Shown piece by piece: positions 28,874 through 39,408 of a stretch of DNA of 64,000 bases. Numbering within the stretch: the stretch's first letter is position 1; each line of letters opens with the position of its first letter. Under the pieces are notes generated by a model. The model was not told the DNA's origin and ran no database searches. It saw nothing but the letters and a program-made list of their open reading frames with translations. The stretch comes from Thiosulfatimonas sediminis (lineage in GTDB: Bacteria; Pseudomonadota; Gammaproteobacteria; Thiomicrospirales; Thiomicrospiraceae), in assembly GCF_011398355.1 (NCBI RefSeq), contig NZ_AP021889.1, forward strand, positions 1,488,001 to 1,552,000, given 5' to 3'. Position numbers and translations under genes: made by a program.

Positions 28874-28965
28874 TGAGACAGAAGCGCCAAAAGGTAAGCT
28901 TAATTGTTCAAAACCCCAATCTACGAAACTTGTCTGTATTTTTTAAGATACCTAAAATTTTCTGA
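28873..28965 (+). CDS. Possible 30-residue peptide or gene remnant
   Basis: ATG overlaps the preceding TAA and follows a strong AAGGAG site 9 bases upstream. The frame encodes 30 residues, basic at the start, and ends inside the 3' end of the convergent alkylation-repair gene. It may be the start of a second gene of the decayed small operon. Not recognised. Confidence 0.3.
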   Translation: MRQKRQKVSLIVQNPNLRNLSVFFKIPKIF

Positions 28966-29680
28966 TTCGCTTAGGGTCGCGTTGTAATAACTCCGTTCTA
29001 AGAGGTTCAGCGACTTTTTCCAGCGCATAACGCAACGTGGTTCGCGACATTGCATTCGAATGCGCCTCTATGAACTCTAGCAAGCGATTTAAATCCCCCT
29101 TTCCTACTTCACGTAACATCCAACCTACCGCTTTATGCAGCAAATCCTCACGATCACCCAATAAATATTGCGCGATGTTCAATGCATCATTATAGTCGTG
29201 CTGACCGATAAAAGACCAACAAGAGACCATTGCAATGCGTCTTTGCCACAGACAGTCTTGTTTAGCCAATTGATACAAAATCGCTCTATCTCGCTTGAGC
29301 AGATAAACCCCAACAATTTTGTGCGCGGAGGAATCAACCAAATCCCAGCTATTTATTTGGCAACTGTTTTGCACGTAAAACTGATAAATTTTGGTGCGTA
29401 GCGACTCATCCCCATTTGCAAAACGCTGCACCAATAGCAGCACCGCAAAAAGGCGAATCTCATGCCATTGAGATGCAAGTAATGCAGCAATATCATCGAG
29501 CTCCAAGGCGCTGGCAACACGGATTTGTTGACGCAACTTAGGCACCGGAATCCCTAAAAATCGATCATTAGCCGCATAACCACCTGTATTGGTTTTAAAA
29601 AAACGCGCGGTTTGCTGTGCTACTTTTTCATCTGCCAGCGAATATAAATGCTGTTCAATCGCATTTAGCTGCACGCCCAC
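28952..29680 (-). CDS. AlkD-like DNA alkylation repair protein (HEAT-like)
   Basis: 242-residue all-helical protein of the DNA alkylation repair family (PF08713, AlkD/AlkC type). Family features include NSWDLVDSSAHKIVG, LWQRRIAMVSCW and EDLLHKAVGWMLREVGK. AlkD removes 3- and 7-alkylpurines without base flipping; the Trp and Asp of NSWD and the Arg of QRRIA match residues important in that family. It ends in a basic tail (RDPKRIRKF). Transcribed alone; no other repair gene is nearby. Confidence 0.85.
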   Translation of the reverse strand: MGVQLNAIEQHLYSLADEKVAQQTARFFKTNTGGYAANDRFLGIPVPKLRQQIRVASALELDDIAALLASQWHEIRLFAVLLLVQRFANGDESLRTKIYQFYVQNSCQINSWDLVDSSAHKIVGVYLLKRDRAILYQLAKQDCLWQRRIAMVSCWSFIGQHDYNDALNIAQYLLGDREDLLHKAVGWMLREVGKGDLNRLLEFIEAHSNAMSRTTLRYALEKVAEPLRTELLQRDPKRIRKF

Positions 29681-29754
29681 CCCCAGAGTAAGTAGACAAA
29701 CGTCCTAAAAGACACATAACTCCCCCAGCATTGATTAAAGCTTGGCAATCTCAA

Positions 29755-30270
29755 TCAATCTTCATCTGTTTCTTCTTCACGGCGCTCTTCACGTCGTTCT
29801 TTGCGTTTGGCAATTTCATATTGACGTGCCTGCTCAACCCGACCAGTCGGATCGGAAAGCTGGGCATACGCCACTTCAAAAGCCTGCTGTTGAAATTTCT
29901 TAAGACCGGTTTCAGCAAAAGGAATTGTCATTGGAAATTTTTTAGCGATAGCACTTTGCGTGGCACTGTTCATTAACACCACCTCACACTGGTGAATCAA
30001 CTGCAACACAGCCTCTAGTTTAAAGCCTTCCGCACTGCCCGCAAATTTGCCTTTACGCATTCGCTCACGAATGACAATTTGGTCAATTTTGTAATCCTCT
30101 ATGAGCTTGGCAACACTTTTTTGAAAATACTGTAAATCACTGGATTTATCGACATTATGGCAAGTTAACTTTCGCGCTCGACATTCTGGTAAATAAAACA
30201 TCCCATTCTGGGTTTCTAATAAAGCGATATTAATGTCTTTCGAGGCAATCTCAACACCGAGTACACGCAT
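29755..30270 (-). CDS. DUF3010 family protein
   Basis: 171 residues with the conserved DUF3010 core: MRVLGVEIASKD at the start, then RERMRKGKFAGSAEGFKLEA, and the FQQQAFEVAYAQL helix. The last ~20 residues are a highly charged Lys/Arg/Glu tail (KRKERREERREE) not expected from the core. The function of this family is unknown. It lies between acnB, whose terminator precedes it, and the AlkD-like gene. Confidence 0.8.
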   Translation of the reverse strand: MRVLGVEIASKDINIALLETQNGMFYLPECRARKLTCHNVDKSSDLQYFQKSVAKLIEDYKIDQIVIRERMRKGKFAGSAEGFKLEAVLQLIHQCEVVLMNSATQSAIAKKFPMTIPFAETGLKKFQQQAFEVAYAQLSDPTGRVEQARQYEIAKRKERREERREEETDED

Positions 30271-30293
30271 CTCTTGGCTCCTAAATTTTGCAT

Positions 30294-30329
30294 AAAAAAA
30301 CCGCTCGATGATTCCTCAAGGAGCGGTTT
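30294..30329 (-). terminator. Intrinsic terminator of acnB
   Basis: AAACCGCTC/GAGCGGTTT stem (minus strand) with a 14-base loop followed by TTTTTTT, 24 bases past the acnB stop. Confidence 0.85.
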
Positions 30330-30352
30330 GGGGTTAATCAGTTACACCATCA

Positions 30353-32929
30353 TTAGGCAACTGCAACACCGATTTCTTCCAGTTTTTTCGGTGAAATAAC
30401 TTCGTAATCGGCCATTTCATCAAACTGCAAATAACGATAAACATCATCGCCCATGGTATCAAGCATTGCGACTTTATCCATATATTCGGCGACGGTAGGT
30501 AATTTACCCATAGCAGCACAAACCGCAGCCAGTTCCGCAGAACCCAGATAGACGTTTGCATCATTCCCTAGACGGTTCGGGAAATTACGTGTCGACGTTG
30601 AGAAAACCGTCGCATTATCCGCTACACGCGCTTGGTTCCCCATACACAATGAGCAACCTGGCATTTCAGTACGCGCACCCACTTTACCATAAGTACTGTA
30701 ATAGCCTTCTTCGATTAGCTGACGCTCATCCATCTTAGTCGGAGGGGCTATCCATAGCTTCGTTGGCAACTTAGACATATTCTCTAAGACTTTGCCCGCG
30801 GCACGGAAGTGACCGATATTGGTCATACAAGAACCCACGAACACCTCATCAATCGGCGCGCCAGCCACTTCCGACAATAATTTCACATCATCCGGATCAT
30901 TTGGACAAGCGACGATTGGCTCCTTTATTTCAGCCAAATCAATTTCAATCACTTCTGCATAGCTGGCATCGGCATCGGCCTCTAATAATTCAGGGTTATC
31001 AATCCATGCTTGCATAGCATCACGACGACGTAACAAAGTGCGCGCATCTTGGTAACCATTTTCAACCATCCAATCAATCATCGCCATGTTTGATTTTAGA
31101 TATTCGATGATCGGTGCTTTGTCTAATTTAACGACACAACCGTTTGCAGAGCGTTCTGCCGAGGCATCCGATAATTCAAAGGCCTGCTCAACTTTTAAGT
31201 GCTCCAGACCTTCAATTTCCAACACACGACCGTTAAAAACGTTTTTCTTGCCTTTTTTCTCAACCGTTAGTAAGCCTTTTTGGATAGCCGCATAAGGAAT
31301 CGCATTCACCAAATCACGCAATGTAATACCCGGCTGCATCTCACCTTTAAAACGCACCAAAACAGATTCAGGCATATTAAGCGGCATAACGCCCAAGGCA
31401 GCACCAAACGCCACCAAACCGGAACCCGCAGGGAAAGAGATACCAATTGGGAAACGCGTGTGTGAATCACCACCGGTACCAACGGTATCTGGCAACAATA
31501 GACGGTTTAGCCACGAGTGGATAACCCCGTCACCCGGACGCAGTGCAACCCCGCCACGACTGGTCATAAAGTCTGGCAAAGAGTGCTGCAGTTTAATATC
31601 GACTGGCTTTGGATAAGCGGCCGTATGACAAAAAGACTGCATAACCAAATCGGCTGAGAAACCAAGACAAGCCAGCTCTTTCATTTCATCACGGGTCATC
31701 GCCCCAGTGGTATCCTGCGATCCAACAGTTGTCATATGTGGCTCACAGAACATTCCTGGACGCACGCCATCGATACCACAAGCCTTACCGACCATTTTTT
31801 GCGCCAATGTATAACCGTGATCTGCTTGCGATTTATCCGTTGGACGAATGAATTTATCGGATGCCGCCAGACCGAGCGAACGACGCGCCTTATCGGTCAA
31901 ACCACGCCCAATGATTAAAGGCACGCGCCCGCCAGCACGCACTTCATCCGGCATGGTATCAGGCGCAATGTCAAAGGTAGAAATCGTTTCGCCCGCTTGG
32001 TTGGTCACTTTACCTGCGTATGGGTGAATAGTAATGACATCGCCCATATTCATATTCGCGACATCACACTCAATTGGCAGTGAACCGGAATCTTCCGCGG
32101 TGTTAAAGAAAATTGGCGCGATTTTACTGCCGAGCACTACGCCGCCTTGACGTTTGTTTGGTACGTAAGGAATGTCATCGCCAAACCACCACATAACCGA
32201 GTTCATCGCAGATTTACGCGAGGAACCAGTACCCACAACGTCACCAACATACGCCACAGGGTGACCTTTGGCTTTCAGTTCTTGAATAATGGCTTCTGGA
32301 TTTTCCATACGTGCCGCCAACATCGTTTTAGCGTGCAGCGGAATATCTGGACGAGACCAAGCAGCAGTTGCCGGTGAAAGATCATCGGTATTGGTTTCGC
32401 CATCGACTTTAAAGACCGTAACAGTAATCTGTTCCGGCATTTTTGGTTTCGCTTCAAACCATTCCGCTTCCGCCCAAGACGTCATGACCGCTTGAGCAGC
32501 GCTATTTCCATTTTTCGCTTTAGCTTCAACATCATGGAATGCTTCATACACCAATAAGGTTTTTGACAAGGCTTTGACAGCTTCTTCAACAACCGCTGGA
32601 TTTTGTGAATCCAGACAACGAATCATCGGCTGGACGTTATAGCCCCCCATCATAGTGCCTAGCAAAAACACGGCTTTTTCCGGAGAAATCAAATCTACCG
32701 CTGTCTCACCTGTGGCCAACGCCGCCAAGAAGCTTGCCTTAACGTAAGACGCTTCATCAACGCCTGGCGGCACACGGTTAACCAAAAGATCCATCAGGAA
32801 AGACTCTTCCCCTGCTGGTGGATTTTTAATCAGGTCAATCAATTGTGCAGTTTGTTCTGCATCAAGTGGTAAGGCCGGCACGCCTTCTTGCGCGCGCTCT
32901 GCAACATGTTTGCGATAAGCTTCTAACAT
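30353..32929 (-). CDS. acnB: Aconitate hydratase B
   Basis: The main TCA-cycle aconitase, a [4Fe-4S] enzyme isomerising citrate to isocitrate; some AcnB proteins also act on 2-methylisocitrate. I start at 32929 ([16 protein letters not shown], 858 residues) because it matches the AcnB N-terminus and has GGAG upstream. The longer frame from 32980 adds 17 odd residues. The N-terminal HEAT-like domain, swivel domain, and cluster-binding cysteines (the CSLCMGNQ pair near the C-terminus) are present. Apo-AcnB can bind mRNA in E. coli; the HEAT domain needed for that is present. Confidence 0.97.
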   Translation of the reverse strand: MLEAYRKHVAERAQEGVPALPLDAEQTAQLIDLIKNPPAGEESFLMDLLVNRVPPGVDEASYVKASFLAALATGETAVDLISPEKAVFLLGTMMGGYNVQPMIRCLDSQNPAVVEEAVKALSKTLLVYEAFHDVEAKAKNGNSAAQAVMTSWAEAEWFEAKPKMPEQITVTVFKVDGETNTDDLSPATAAWSRPDIPLHAKTMLAARMENPEAIIQELKAKGHPVAYVGDVVGTGSSRKSAMNSVMWWFGDDIPYVPNKRQGGVVLGSKIAPIFFNTAEDSGSLPIECDVANMNMGDVITIHPYAGKVTNQAGETISTFDIAPDTMPDEVRAGGRVPLIIGRGLTDKARRSLGLAASDKFIRPTDKSQADHGYTLAQKMVGKACGIDGVRPGMFCEPHMTTVGSQDTTGAMTRDEMKELACLGFSADLVMQSFCHTAAYPKPVDIKLQHSLPDFMTSRGGVALRPGDGVIHSWLNRLLLPDTVGTGGDSHTRFPIGISFPAGSGLVAFGAALGVMPLNMPESVLVRFKGEMQPGITLRDLVNAIPYAAIQKGLLTVEKKGKKNVFNGRVLEIEGLEHLKVEQAFELSDASAERSANGCVVKLDKAPIIEYLKSNMAMIDWMVENGYQDARTLLRRRDAMQAWIDNPELLEADADASYAEVIEIDLAEIKEPIVACPNDPDDVKLLSEVAGAPIDEVFVGSCMTNIGHFRAAGKVLENMSKLPTKLWIAPPTKMDERQLIEEGYYSTYGKVGARTEMPGCSLCMGNQARVADNATVFSTSTRNFPNRLGNDANVYLGSAELAAVCAAMGKLPTVAEYMDKVAMLDTMGDDVYRYLQFDEMADYEVISPKKLEEIGVAVA

Positions 32930-32970
32930 CGTCTTGATCACTCCAGAAATTACGAAATAAAAACAGCCAT

Positions 32971-32979
32971 ATTTTAGCA
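32971..32979 (-). promoter_or_regulatory. Candidate extended -10 for acnB
   Basis: TGCTAAAAT on the minus strand, an extended -10 about 42-50 bases upstream of the acnB start. The -35 is weak. Confidence 0.4.
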
Positions 32980-33127
32980 TAGCCTTATGAAAGGGGGGAA
33001 AAGCCTTATCAAACTATGCCATTTAATCCTATAAAACCGGCAATTCAAGAAACCGTTAGAATTAAACAAATACAGAAAATCAAAATGGCTATGCATTTCG
33101 AGACAAGCCTAACATTTATGCCTTACC

Positions 33128-33326
33128 ATCCTTCGATGGGATCAATGCGCAACTGGCTGTGTCTCTTTAAGCCTAAACTGATTTAATTTTTTTATTTTAA
33201 TGATAAGCAGAAAAGAAAAAGCCCAAGTTTCAATAACCTGGGCTTTATACAGAACTTAAAACAGAAACTTTACTGGGGGCTTAATCTAATCACAAAACTA
33301 GGCCAGCACTGAACCCATCGAAGGAT
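33128..33326. repeat. 21-base imperfect inverted repeat flanking a terminator
   Basis: The 21 bases at 33128-33148 (beginning ATCCTTCGATGGG) reappear on the minus strand at 33326-33306 with 19 of 21 identical. The two copies point towards each other's complement like terminal inverted repeats of a 199-base unit. No target-site duplication is visible. The right arm resembles part of the structured element at 34427-34553 (CCAGCAC...AGGATTGCAA). The rest of the acnB-to-lipoprotein gap shows nothing else. Confidence 0.6.
33211..33246 (-). terminator. Intrinsic terminator of the coiled-coil lipoprotein gene
   Basis: AAAGCCCA/TGGGCTTT stem (minus strand) followed by a T-rich run, 135 bases past the gene's stop and inside the inverted-repeat unit. 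Confidence 0.65.
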
Positions 33327-33381
33327 TGCAAAGGGGCTGCTCATCGGTGTCTCAAAACACCTAGACTCGTGATGCGCACCT

Positions 33382-33957
33382 TTAATTGGTCGCCACATTT
33401 TGCAAATCTTGCGAGTAAAGTTTTTTGTCAATCGCACAGGCCTCATTAAAACTATTAACCGACTGATTGTAAGCTAAGCTTTTTTGGCGGTACTCTTCAG
33501 TCATATTATTGTAGCCTTGCACCTTAATGCGCAAAGCCGCAATCCGATCATTTAAATCTTGGCGTGCTTGATTATAGCTATCATAATTTTCACGTTTGAC
33601 CAAATCAGCATTGACATACTTATCCAAATCACTCTTCTGCTGGTTAAGCTCGGTGTTTTGCTGTTCAATTGCTTGTTTTTCCATCTCAATGCTGGCCTGT
33701 AAATCTTTTAACGCACCTTTTTGCGCCGTAAAATCCTCTTGCATCGCCATACATTGATTTAATTTAACTGGCGATAAAATCTCGTAACCGTCTTTATTCC
33801 CATAATCACGTAAACCAGAAAAGGTGCTGTACTTGATCGGCTCAGGCTTTACGGTTTTTTGCTCTTCGGCACAACCGGTAGTAGTCAAAATAAACATCCC
33901 TGGCAAGATTCCAGCCAAAATGACGCGTGTTAAAAAAGGTTTGTTGAAAGGTTTCAT
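33382..33957 (-). CDS. Coiled-coil lipoprotein of unknown function
   Basis: 191 residues. A type II signal peptide ends LTTTGC, so the mature protein would begin with a lipidated Cys. After a short linker, residues about 70-170 are rich in Gln, Glu, Lys and Leu with heptad-like spacing (for example AIEQQNTELNQQKSDLDKYV), indicating a coiled coil. Two other cysteines (NQCM and NEACA) flank the coil and could form a disulfide. No family recognised. It stands alone between acnB and the divergent purB. Confidence 0.75.
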   Translation of the reverse strand: MKPFNKPFLTRVILAGILPGMFILTTTGCAEEQKTVKPEPIKYSTFSGLRDYGNKDGYEILSPVKLNQCMAMQEDFTAQKGALKDLQASIEMEKQAIEQQNTELNQQKSDLDKYVNADLVKRENYDSYNQARQDLNDRIAALRIKVQGYNNMTEEYRQKSLAYNQSVNSFNEACAIDKKLYSQDLQNVATN

Positions 33958-34426
33958 AATGTCTCCCGCTTACTAAGTCAATCAATCTAAACAAATTGGA
34001 TTTGTTGTGCCATACAATGAAATGCCGACACCATCTTGCTTAGAACCGCTTATTTTTATTGATTTTATTCTAAAAGAGCGTCTCTTTAATCAACTTCTCT
34101 AGCAACTAAAAAATGCAATCTTATATGCAAAATCAAGCAGTTAACGAGGTTTGGATTAAACAGACCCTAGCAATTCTAACCACTCGCAGGAGTAAAGACA
34201 ATTCACTGTTAAATATTTTTAAGAAAATTAACCAGTAAATTCCCGTCACAATATAAGTGAGTTTTTTACATATAACCCAATCATTCAATTAAAGACGGTT
34301 TAACGCGGATATTTAATCTAAAAAACCTTGAAAAAAATTCATTATTAAATTTACTTATCCGACTTACTCTCCCCCAAAAAGTGCTTTATTAAACAATCAT
34401 TTTTTGTTTATGAAGCCATCTTACCG
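33958..34426. other. AT-rich divergent intergenic region
   Basis: About 470 bases between the lipoprotein gene and the structured element before purB. No coding frame with a sensible start is seen. It must hold the lipoprotein promoter, but I could not place it confidently. Confidence 0.5.
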
Positions 34427-34553
34427 ATTATAGAGAGACGCAGAAAAAGTCCGATTACTCCAGCACAGGATTGCAAGCTGCGCCCGTCAAGTCTTTGAAG
34501 AATTTAACTGCGTGGTGCAGCCTGTTTTTGGAGGTGTTCTGCATCTCTATAGG
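34427..34553. ncRNA. Structured intergenic element A (possible small RNA or repeat)
   Basis: A 127-base region that can fold into a long rod. The outer arms TATAGAGA and GCAGAA pair with TTCTGC and TCTCTATA near the other end. Inside, CTCC/GGAG and ACAG/CTGT pair, then GCTGCGCC with GGTGCAGC. AGGTTTTTG follows the right arm on the plus strand. It ends 87 bases before purB. The end sequences (GACGCAG and GTTCTGCATCTC) and a TTCTT/AAGAA-type motif recur at 61862-61938 next to dnaE. Strand and function are unknown. Confidence 0.5.
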
Positions 34554-34572
34554 TTTTTGTACAGCTTTAACT

Positions 34573-34599
34573 GCCTAAGCAATCACTTTAGGCTATAAT
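34573..34599 (+). promoter_or_regulatory. purB promoter region with inverted repeat
   Basis: TATAAT at 34594-34599 lies 40 bases before purB. Directly upstream, GCCTAA (34573-34578) and TTAGGC (34588-34593) form a perfect inverted repeat covering the spacer and -35 area, where a repressor could act. It does not match the PurR box. Confidence 0.5.
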
Positions 34600-34624
34600 A
34601 TTTGGCTATTTTTCAACTTGTTAA

Positions 34625-36040
<1,416 letters not shown>

Positions 36041-36074
36041 GTTTTTAACTCAAAAAACAAGTCCGGTAAAACCC

Positions 36075-36108
36075 AAAGCCATTAGAGCGCGTATCTAATG
36101 GCTTTTTT
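36075..36108 (+). terminator. Intrinsic terminator of purB
   Basis: AAAGCCATTAGA pairs perfectly with TCTAATGGCTTT around a 7-base loop, followed by TTTTTT. Confidence 0.93.
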
Positions 36109-36228
36109 CATTTATACAGCCGATCCAAAAGCCAAAAATCTCTACGCAGGCGCTGAACGACATGCCTATTCCCATTGCGTTCATGCCTAGGCATAATGGT
36201 AACAACTGCAAACGACATGGCTGATTCG

Positions 36229-37203
36229 ATGAGACCGATTTCTCTTTTTTACGCAACCGTCCTCTTGCTAGCACTTAGCTTAACAACGAGCTTGGTCGCC
36301 TCTGCGCAATCCGCACTTAACTACACCGGCTATATCGAAGCCGAGTATACCTACCTTGCGCCCTCCACATCCGGCCGGTTGCAAGCGCTGTCGGTGCAGG
36401 CCGGTGATCCAGTTGTAGCGCAACAAACGTTATTTTCACTTGATCAAGAAGCCCAGCAAATTGCCGTCAAGCAGGTGCAAGCACAATTAAAACAAGCCCA
36501 AGCCAATCTCGAGGACTTGCAAACAGGGGCTCGCCCCGATGAGATTAAATCACTGCAAGCACAACTCAATCAAGCCAAAGCGACCCTAAACCTGTCCGCG
36601 ACCGAAAAGACGCGTTGGAGCAAACTGGCCGAACGGGGCAACGCCTCGCAATCGCAAAAAGAGCAAGCCGTTCTGGCATGGCAAATCGCACAGGCCAATG
36701 TCAACAATTTGCAAGCGTCTTTGCATTTAGCGCAACTCGGCGCTAGAGAACAACAGATTACCCGCGCCAAAGCGGCAGTAGACGCTGCGCAAGCGAATCT
36801 GCAACTGGCGCAATGGCAGCTCACACAACGGACACTGCAAAGCCCATTAAACGGTCGTGTCGAACAAGTCTTTCATCGTCTGGGCGAATACGTGAGCGCC
36901 AACACGCCGGTGCTGGCTTTAATCACCCCACAACAGCTCAAAGTAAAATTTTATGTCCCGGAACAGCAACTCTCCCATTTGCGCGTCGGAGAACCGATTC
37001 AAGTGCATTGGGATGGCGCAGACAGCCCTTTAATTGGCAAAATTCGTTTTATCTCCGCCATAGCTGAATTTACCCCGCCGATTATTTTTAGCCAAAATTC
37101 GCGTCAAAAGCTGGTCTACTTGGTGGAAGCGCAACTCATCAACAGCGAATTACGCCCCGGCCAAGCGGTCGATATTACCTTAACTAAGAAGCCCCGACCA
37201 TGA
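36229..37203 (+). CDS. HlyD-family periplasmic adaptor (membrane fusion protein)
   Basis: Adaptor subunit of an ABC-2 type exporter. It has a signal or anchor helix (about residues 5-25), a biotinyl-lipoyl half-motif (TSGRLQALSVQAGDPV), a long Ala/Gln-rich coiled-coil hairpin (about 75-195), the second lipoyl half (SPLNGRVEQVFHRLGEYV) and a beta-barrel domain. Three ATGs are possible (36196, 36217, 36229); none has a strong ribosome site, and I choose the one giving the most typical signal. It overlaps the ATPase gene by 4 bases. The arrangement resembles YbhG-YbhF-YbhSR, but with one permease. Confidence 0.85.
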   Translation: MRPISLFYATVLLLALSLTTSLVASAQSALNYTGYIEAEYTYLAPSTSGRLQALSVQAGDPVVAQQTLFSLDQEAQQIAVKQVQAQLKQAQANLEDLQTGARPDEIKSLQAQLNQAKATLNLSATEKTRWSKLAERGNASQSQKEQAVLAWQIAQANVNNLQASLHLAQLGAREQQITRAKAAVDAAQANLQLAQWQLTQRTLQSPLNGRVEQVFHRLGEYVSANTPVLALITPQQLKVKFYVPEQQLSHLRVGEPIQVHWDGADSPLIGKIRFISAIAEFTPPIIFSQNSRQKLVYLVEAQLINSELRPGQAVDITLTKKPRP

Positions 37204-38123
37204 GTGCGTTGGCAATTGATGTTCAGCAATTGGTAAAGTGTTTTGGTCAAAAAATCGCCGTTGACCATATTGATTTACAGATGCCCAAAGGCAAAGTTTG
37301 GGGATTCCTCGGTCCGAACGGCTCCGGCAAAACCACCACCATTCGCATGATTTGCGGCCTGCTCAAACCCACATCAGGCAGCGGTTATTGCCTTGGCTAC
37401 GACATTCAATCCGAACAAAACGCCATCAAACTGGCCACCGGTTACATGACACAAAAATTCTCTTTTTGGGAAGACCTAAGCATTCGCGAAAACCTTGAAT
37501 TTGTCGCTCGGTTATACCATCTGCCCAAACCGCATAATTTGGTTAAGCAGACCCTGGACGACCTCGGATTAAGCGAACGCCAACACCAGCTCGCCGGAAC
37601 CCTCTCCGGCGGTTGGAAACAGCGTCTCGCGCTCGCCGCAGTGACACTGCATCAACCGCAACTCCTACTGTTGGACGAACCGACAGCCGGTGTCGATCCA
37701 CAAGCACGACGCGAGTTCTGGGATCAAATTCACCAGCTGGCCAATCAGGGCATGACCGTGTTGGTTTCCACCCACTATATGGATGAAGCGGAACGCTGCG
37801 ACCGTATCGTCTATCTTGCCGACGGCAAAATTATCACTCAAGGCACGGTACAACAAATTATTCGCGAATCGGGCTTAGTCACCTTGCGCAGTCAAGGCGA
37901 CAACATTCGGCAACTGGCCGCGCGTTTCAAACAAGAAAACGCGGTAGAGCACGCCGCCTATTTCGGATCGGCTTTGCATATCAGCGGACAAAACCGTCAG
38001 GCATTGCAAGAAGCTGCTCATCGCCTCACGCCGGAGATCCCTTGGCAGGAAGTCGAGACCACTTTAGAAGACACCTTTATCGCCTTGACACAACGTGCCG
38101 GCTTACACAAGGAGCACCTATAA
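37200..38123 (+). CDS. ABC-2 exporter ATP-binding protein
   Basis: 307-residue ATPase with Walker A GPNGSGKTTT (about residue 36), Q-loop, signature LSGGWKQRLALAA, Walker B LLLLDEPTAGVDP and the switch histidine in VSTHYMDEAE. The C-terminal ~80 residues are the regulatory domain typical of CcmA/YbhF-type exporters. It starts in ATGA overlap with the adaptor and ends in a one-base overlap with the permease, so the three subunits are translated together. Substrate unknown; multidrug or envelope-component export is common in this family. Confidence 0.92.
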   Translation: MSALAIDVQQLVKCFGQKIAVDHIDLQMPKGKVWGFLGPNGSGKTTTIRMICGLLKPTSGSGYCLGYDIQSEQNAIKLATGYMTQKFSFWEDLSIRENLEFVARLYHLPKPHNLVKQTLDDLGLSERQHQLAGTLSGGWKQRLALAAVTLHQPQLLLLDEPTAGVDPQARREFWDQIHQLANQGMTVLVSTHYMDEAERCDRIVYLADGKIITQGTVQQIIRESGLVTLRSQGDNIRQLAARFKQENAVEHAAYFGSALHISGQNRQALQEAAHRLTPEIPWQEVETTLEDTFIALTQRAGLHKEHL

Positions 38124-39232
38124 TGTGGGCAATTTTGCTCAAAGAACTGATCCAAATGCGCCGCGATCGGGTGACTTTTGCCATGATTCTCATTATCCCG
38201 ATTATGCAGTTGATTCTATTTGGCTATGCCATCAACAACGACCCGAAACATCTGCCGACCGCGGTGCAAATCGAAGATAACAGCCCCATAAGTCGCACCA
38301 TTCTCAGTGCCTTGCACAATTCTGACTATTTTCGCTTTATCACAACCCGCCCTGACAGCACCCAAAGCGATGCACTGCTGCGAACAGGCGAGGCCTCTTT
38401 TATCCTGACCATTCCGGCCGGATTCACCCAACAATTGATTCGCGGCGAACGGCCACAAATTCTACTGGAAGCCGATGCCACCGACCCAGTCGCAACCGCC
38501 AACGCCATCGCTAAATTCCAACAGATTATCGACCACGCTTTGATGCAAACCTTTAGCGGACCTTTGGCCTATCTGAACACGGCGGCGAATGCACCGGAAG
38601 TGGTGATTCTGGCGCATTACAACCCCGAGGGGGTGACGGCATTTAACATAGTACCAGGCTTGGTCGGGGTGATTTTAACCATGACGATGGTGATGATTAC
38701 GTCCATGGCGATGACGCGTGAAGTGGAGCGCGGCACTCTGGAGAATCTTCTCGCCATGCCGGTTCGCCCCTATCAAGTGATGATCGGAAAAATCGCCCCC
38801 TACATCTTAGTCGGTGCCGTGCAGACGGTGATTATCTTAATCACCGCACATTATCTGTTTGCAGTGCCGTTTCTCGGCTCACTGTGGCTATTAAGTGCCG
38901 GCGTGGTGCTTTTCATCCTCGCCAATTTGGCGCTGGGTTTCACCTTCAGTACCTTGGCGCAGTCGCAAATGCAGGCGATGCAGTTGACCATCTTTTTCTT
39001 TTTGCCGTCGATACTTCTATCAGGATTCATGTTTCCGTTTCACGGTATGCCTGACTGGGCGCAGTTAATTGGCGAAAGTTTACCGCTGACGCATTTTTTG
39101 CGCATCATTCGCGGGGTGATGTTAAAAGACAGTTCACTCGAAGATTTGCTACCGGAGTTCATCGCCATCGCGCTCTTTATGTTGCTTGCCGGCTTAGTGG
39201 CGATCAAACGCTATCGCCAAACACTCGACTAG
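38123..39232 (+). CDS. ABC-2 exporter permease (YbhS/YbhR type)
   Basis: 369-residue inner-membrane protein: one N-terminal helix (about 22-42), a ~130-residue periplasmic domain, then five helices including the EVERGTLENLLAMPVRP loop conserved in ABC-2 permeases. The ATG at 38123 follows GGAGCACCTATA; the longer frame overlaps the ATPase in another register. Only one permease is encoded, so it probably works as a homodimer. The operon lies between purB and roxA, which are direct neighbours in several gammaproteobacteria. Confidence 0.9.
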   Translation: MWAILLKELIQMRRDRVTFAMILIIPIMQLILFGYAINNDPKHLPTAVQIEDNSPISRTILSALHNSDYFRFITTRPDSTQSDALLRTGEASFILTIPAGFTQQLIRGERPQILLEADATDPVATANAIAKFQQIIDHALMQTFSGPLAYLNTAANAPEVVILAHYNPEGVTAFNIVPGLVGVILTMTMVMITSMAMTREVERGTLENLLAMPVRPYQVMIGKIAPYILVGAVQTVIILITAHYLFAVPFLGSLWLLSAGVVLFILANLALGFTFSTLAQSQMQAMQLTIFFFLPSILLSGFMFPFHGMPDWAQLIGESLPLTHFLRIIRGVMLKDSSLEDLLPEFIAIALFMLLAGLVAIKRYRQTLD

Positions 39233-39408
39233 GCTCAATGCGACTTAGTTTTCACCGATAAAACCGCATCGAATCATCGTTTGCTATTAGTGTCCATCGC
39301 TTATTCACCTGCGCCTTGGCAGCTTACCTTAGTTGCAAAACAGAACCTGCAAGCGAATCCACAAAAGAGTATCATATTGGCTTTCGCATTCTAACGAGCC
39401 ATGCCGCC

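Noticed and set aside
34427-34553. 6S RNA
   Set aside because: The rod fold and GCATCTC end recall 6S, but it is about 60 bases too short, has no ygfA neighbour, and a related copy exists after dnaE.
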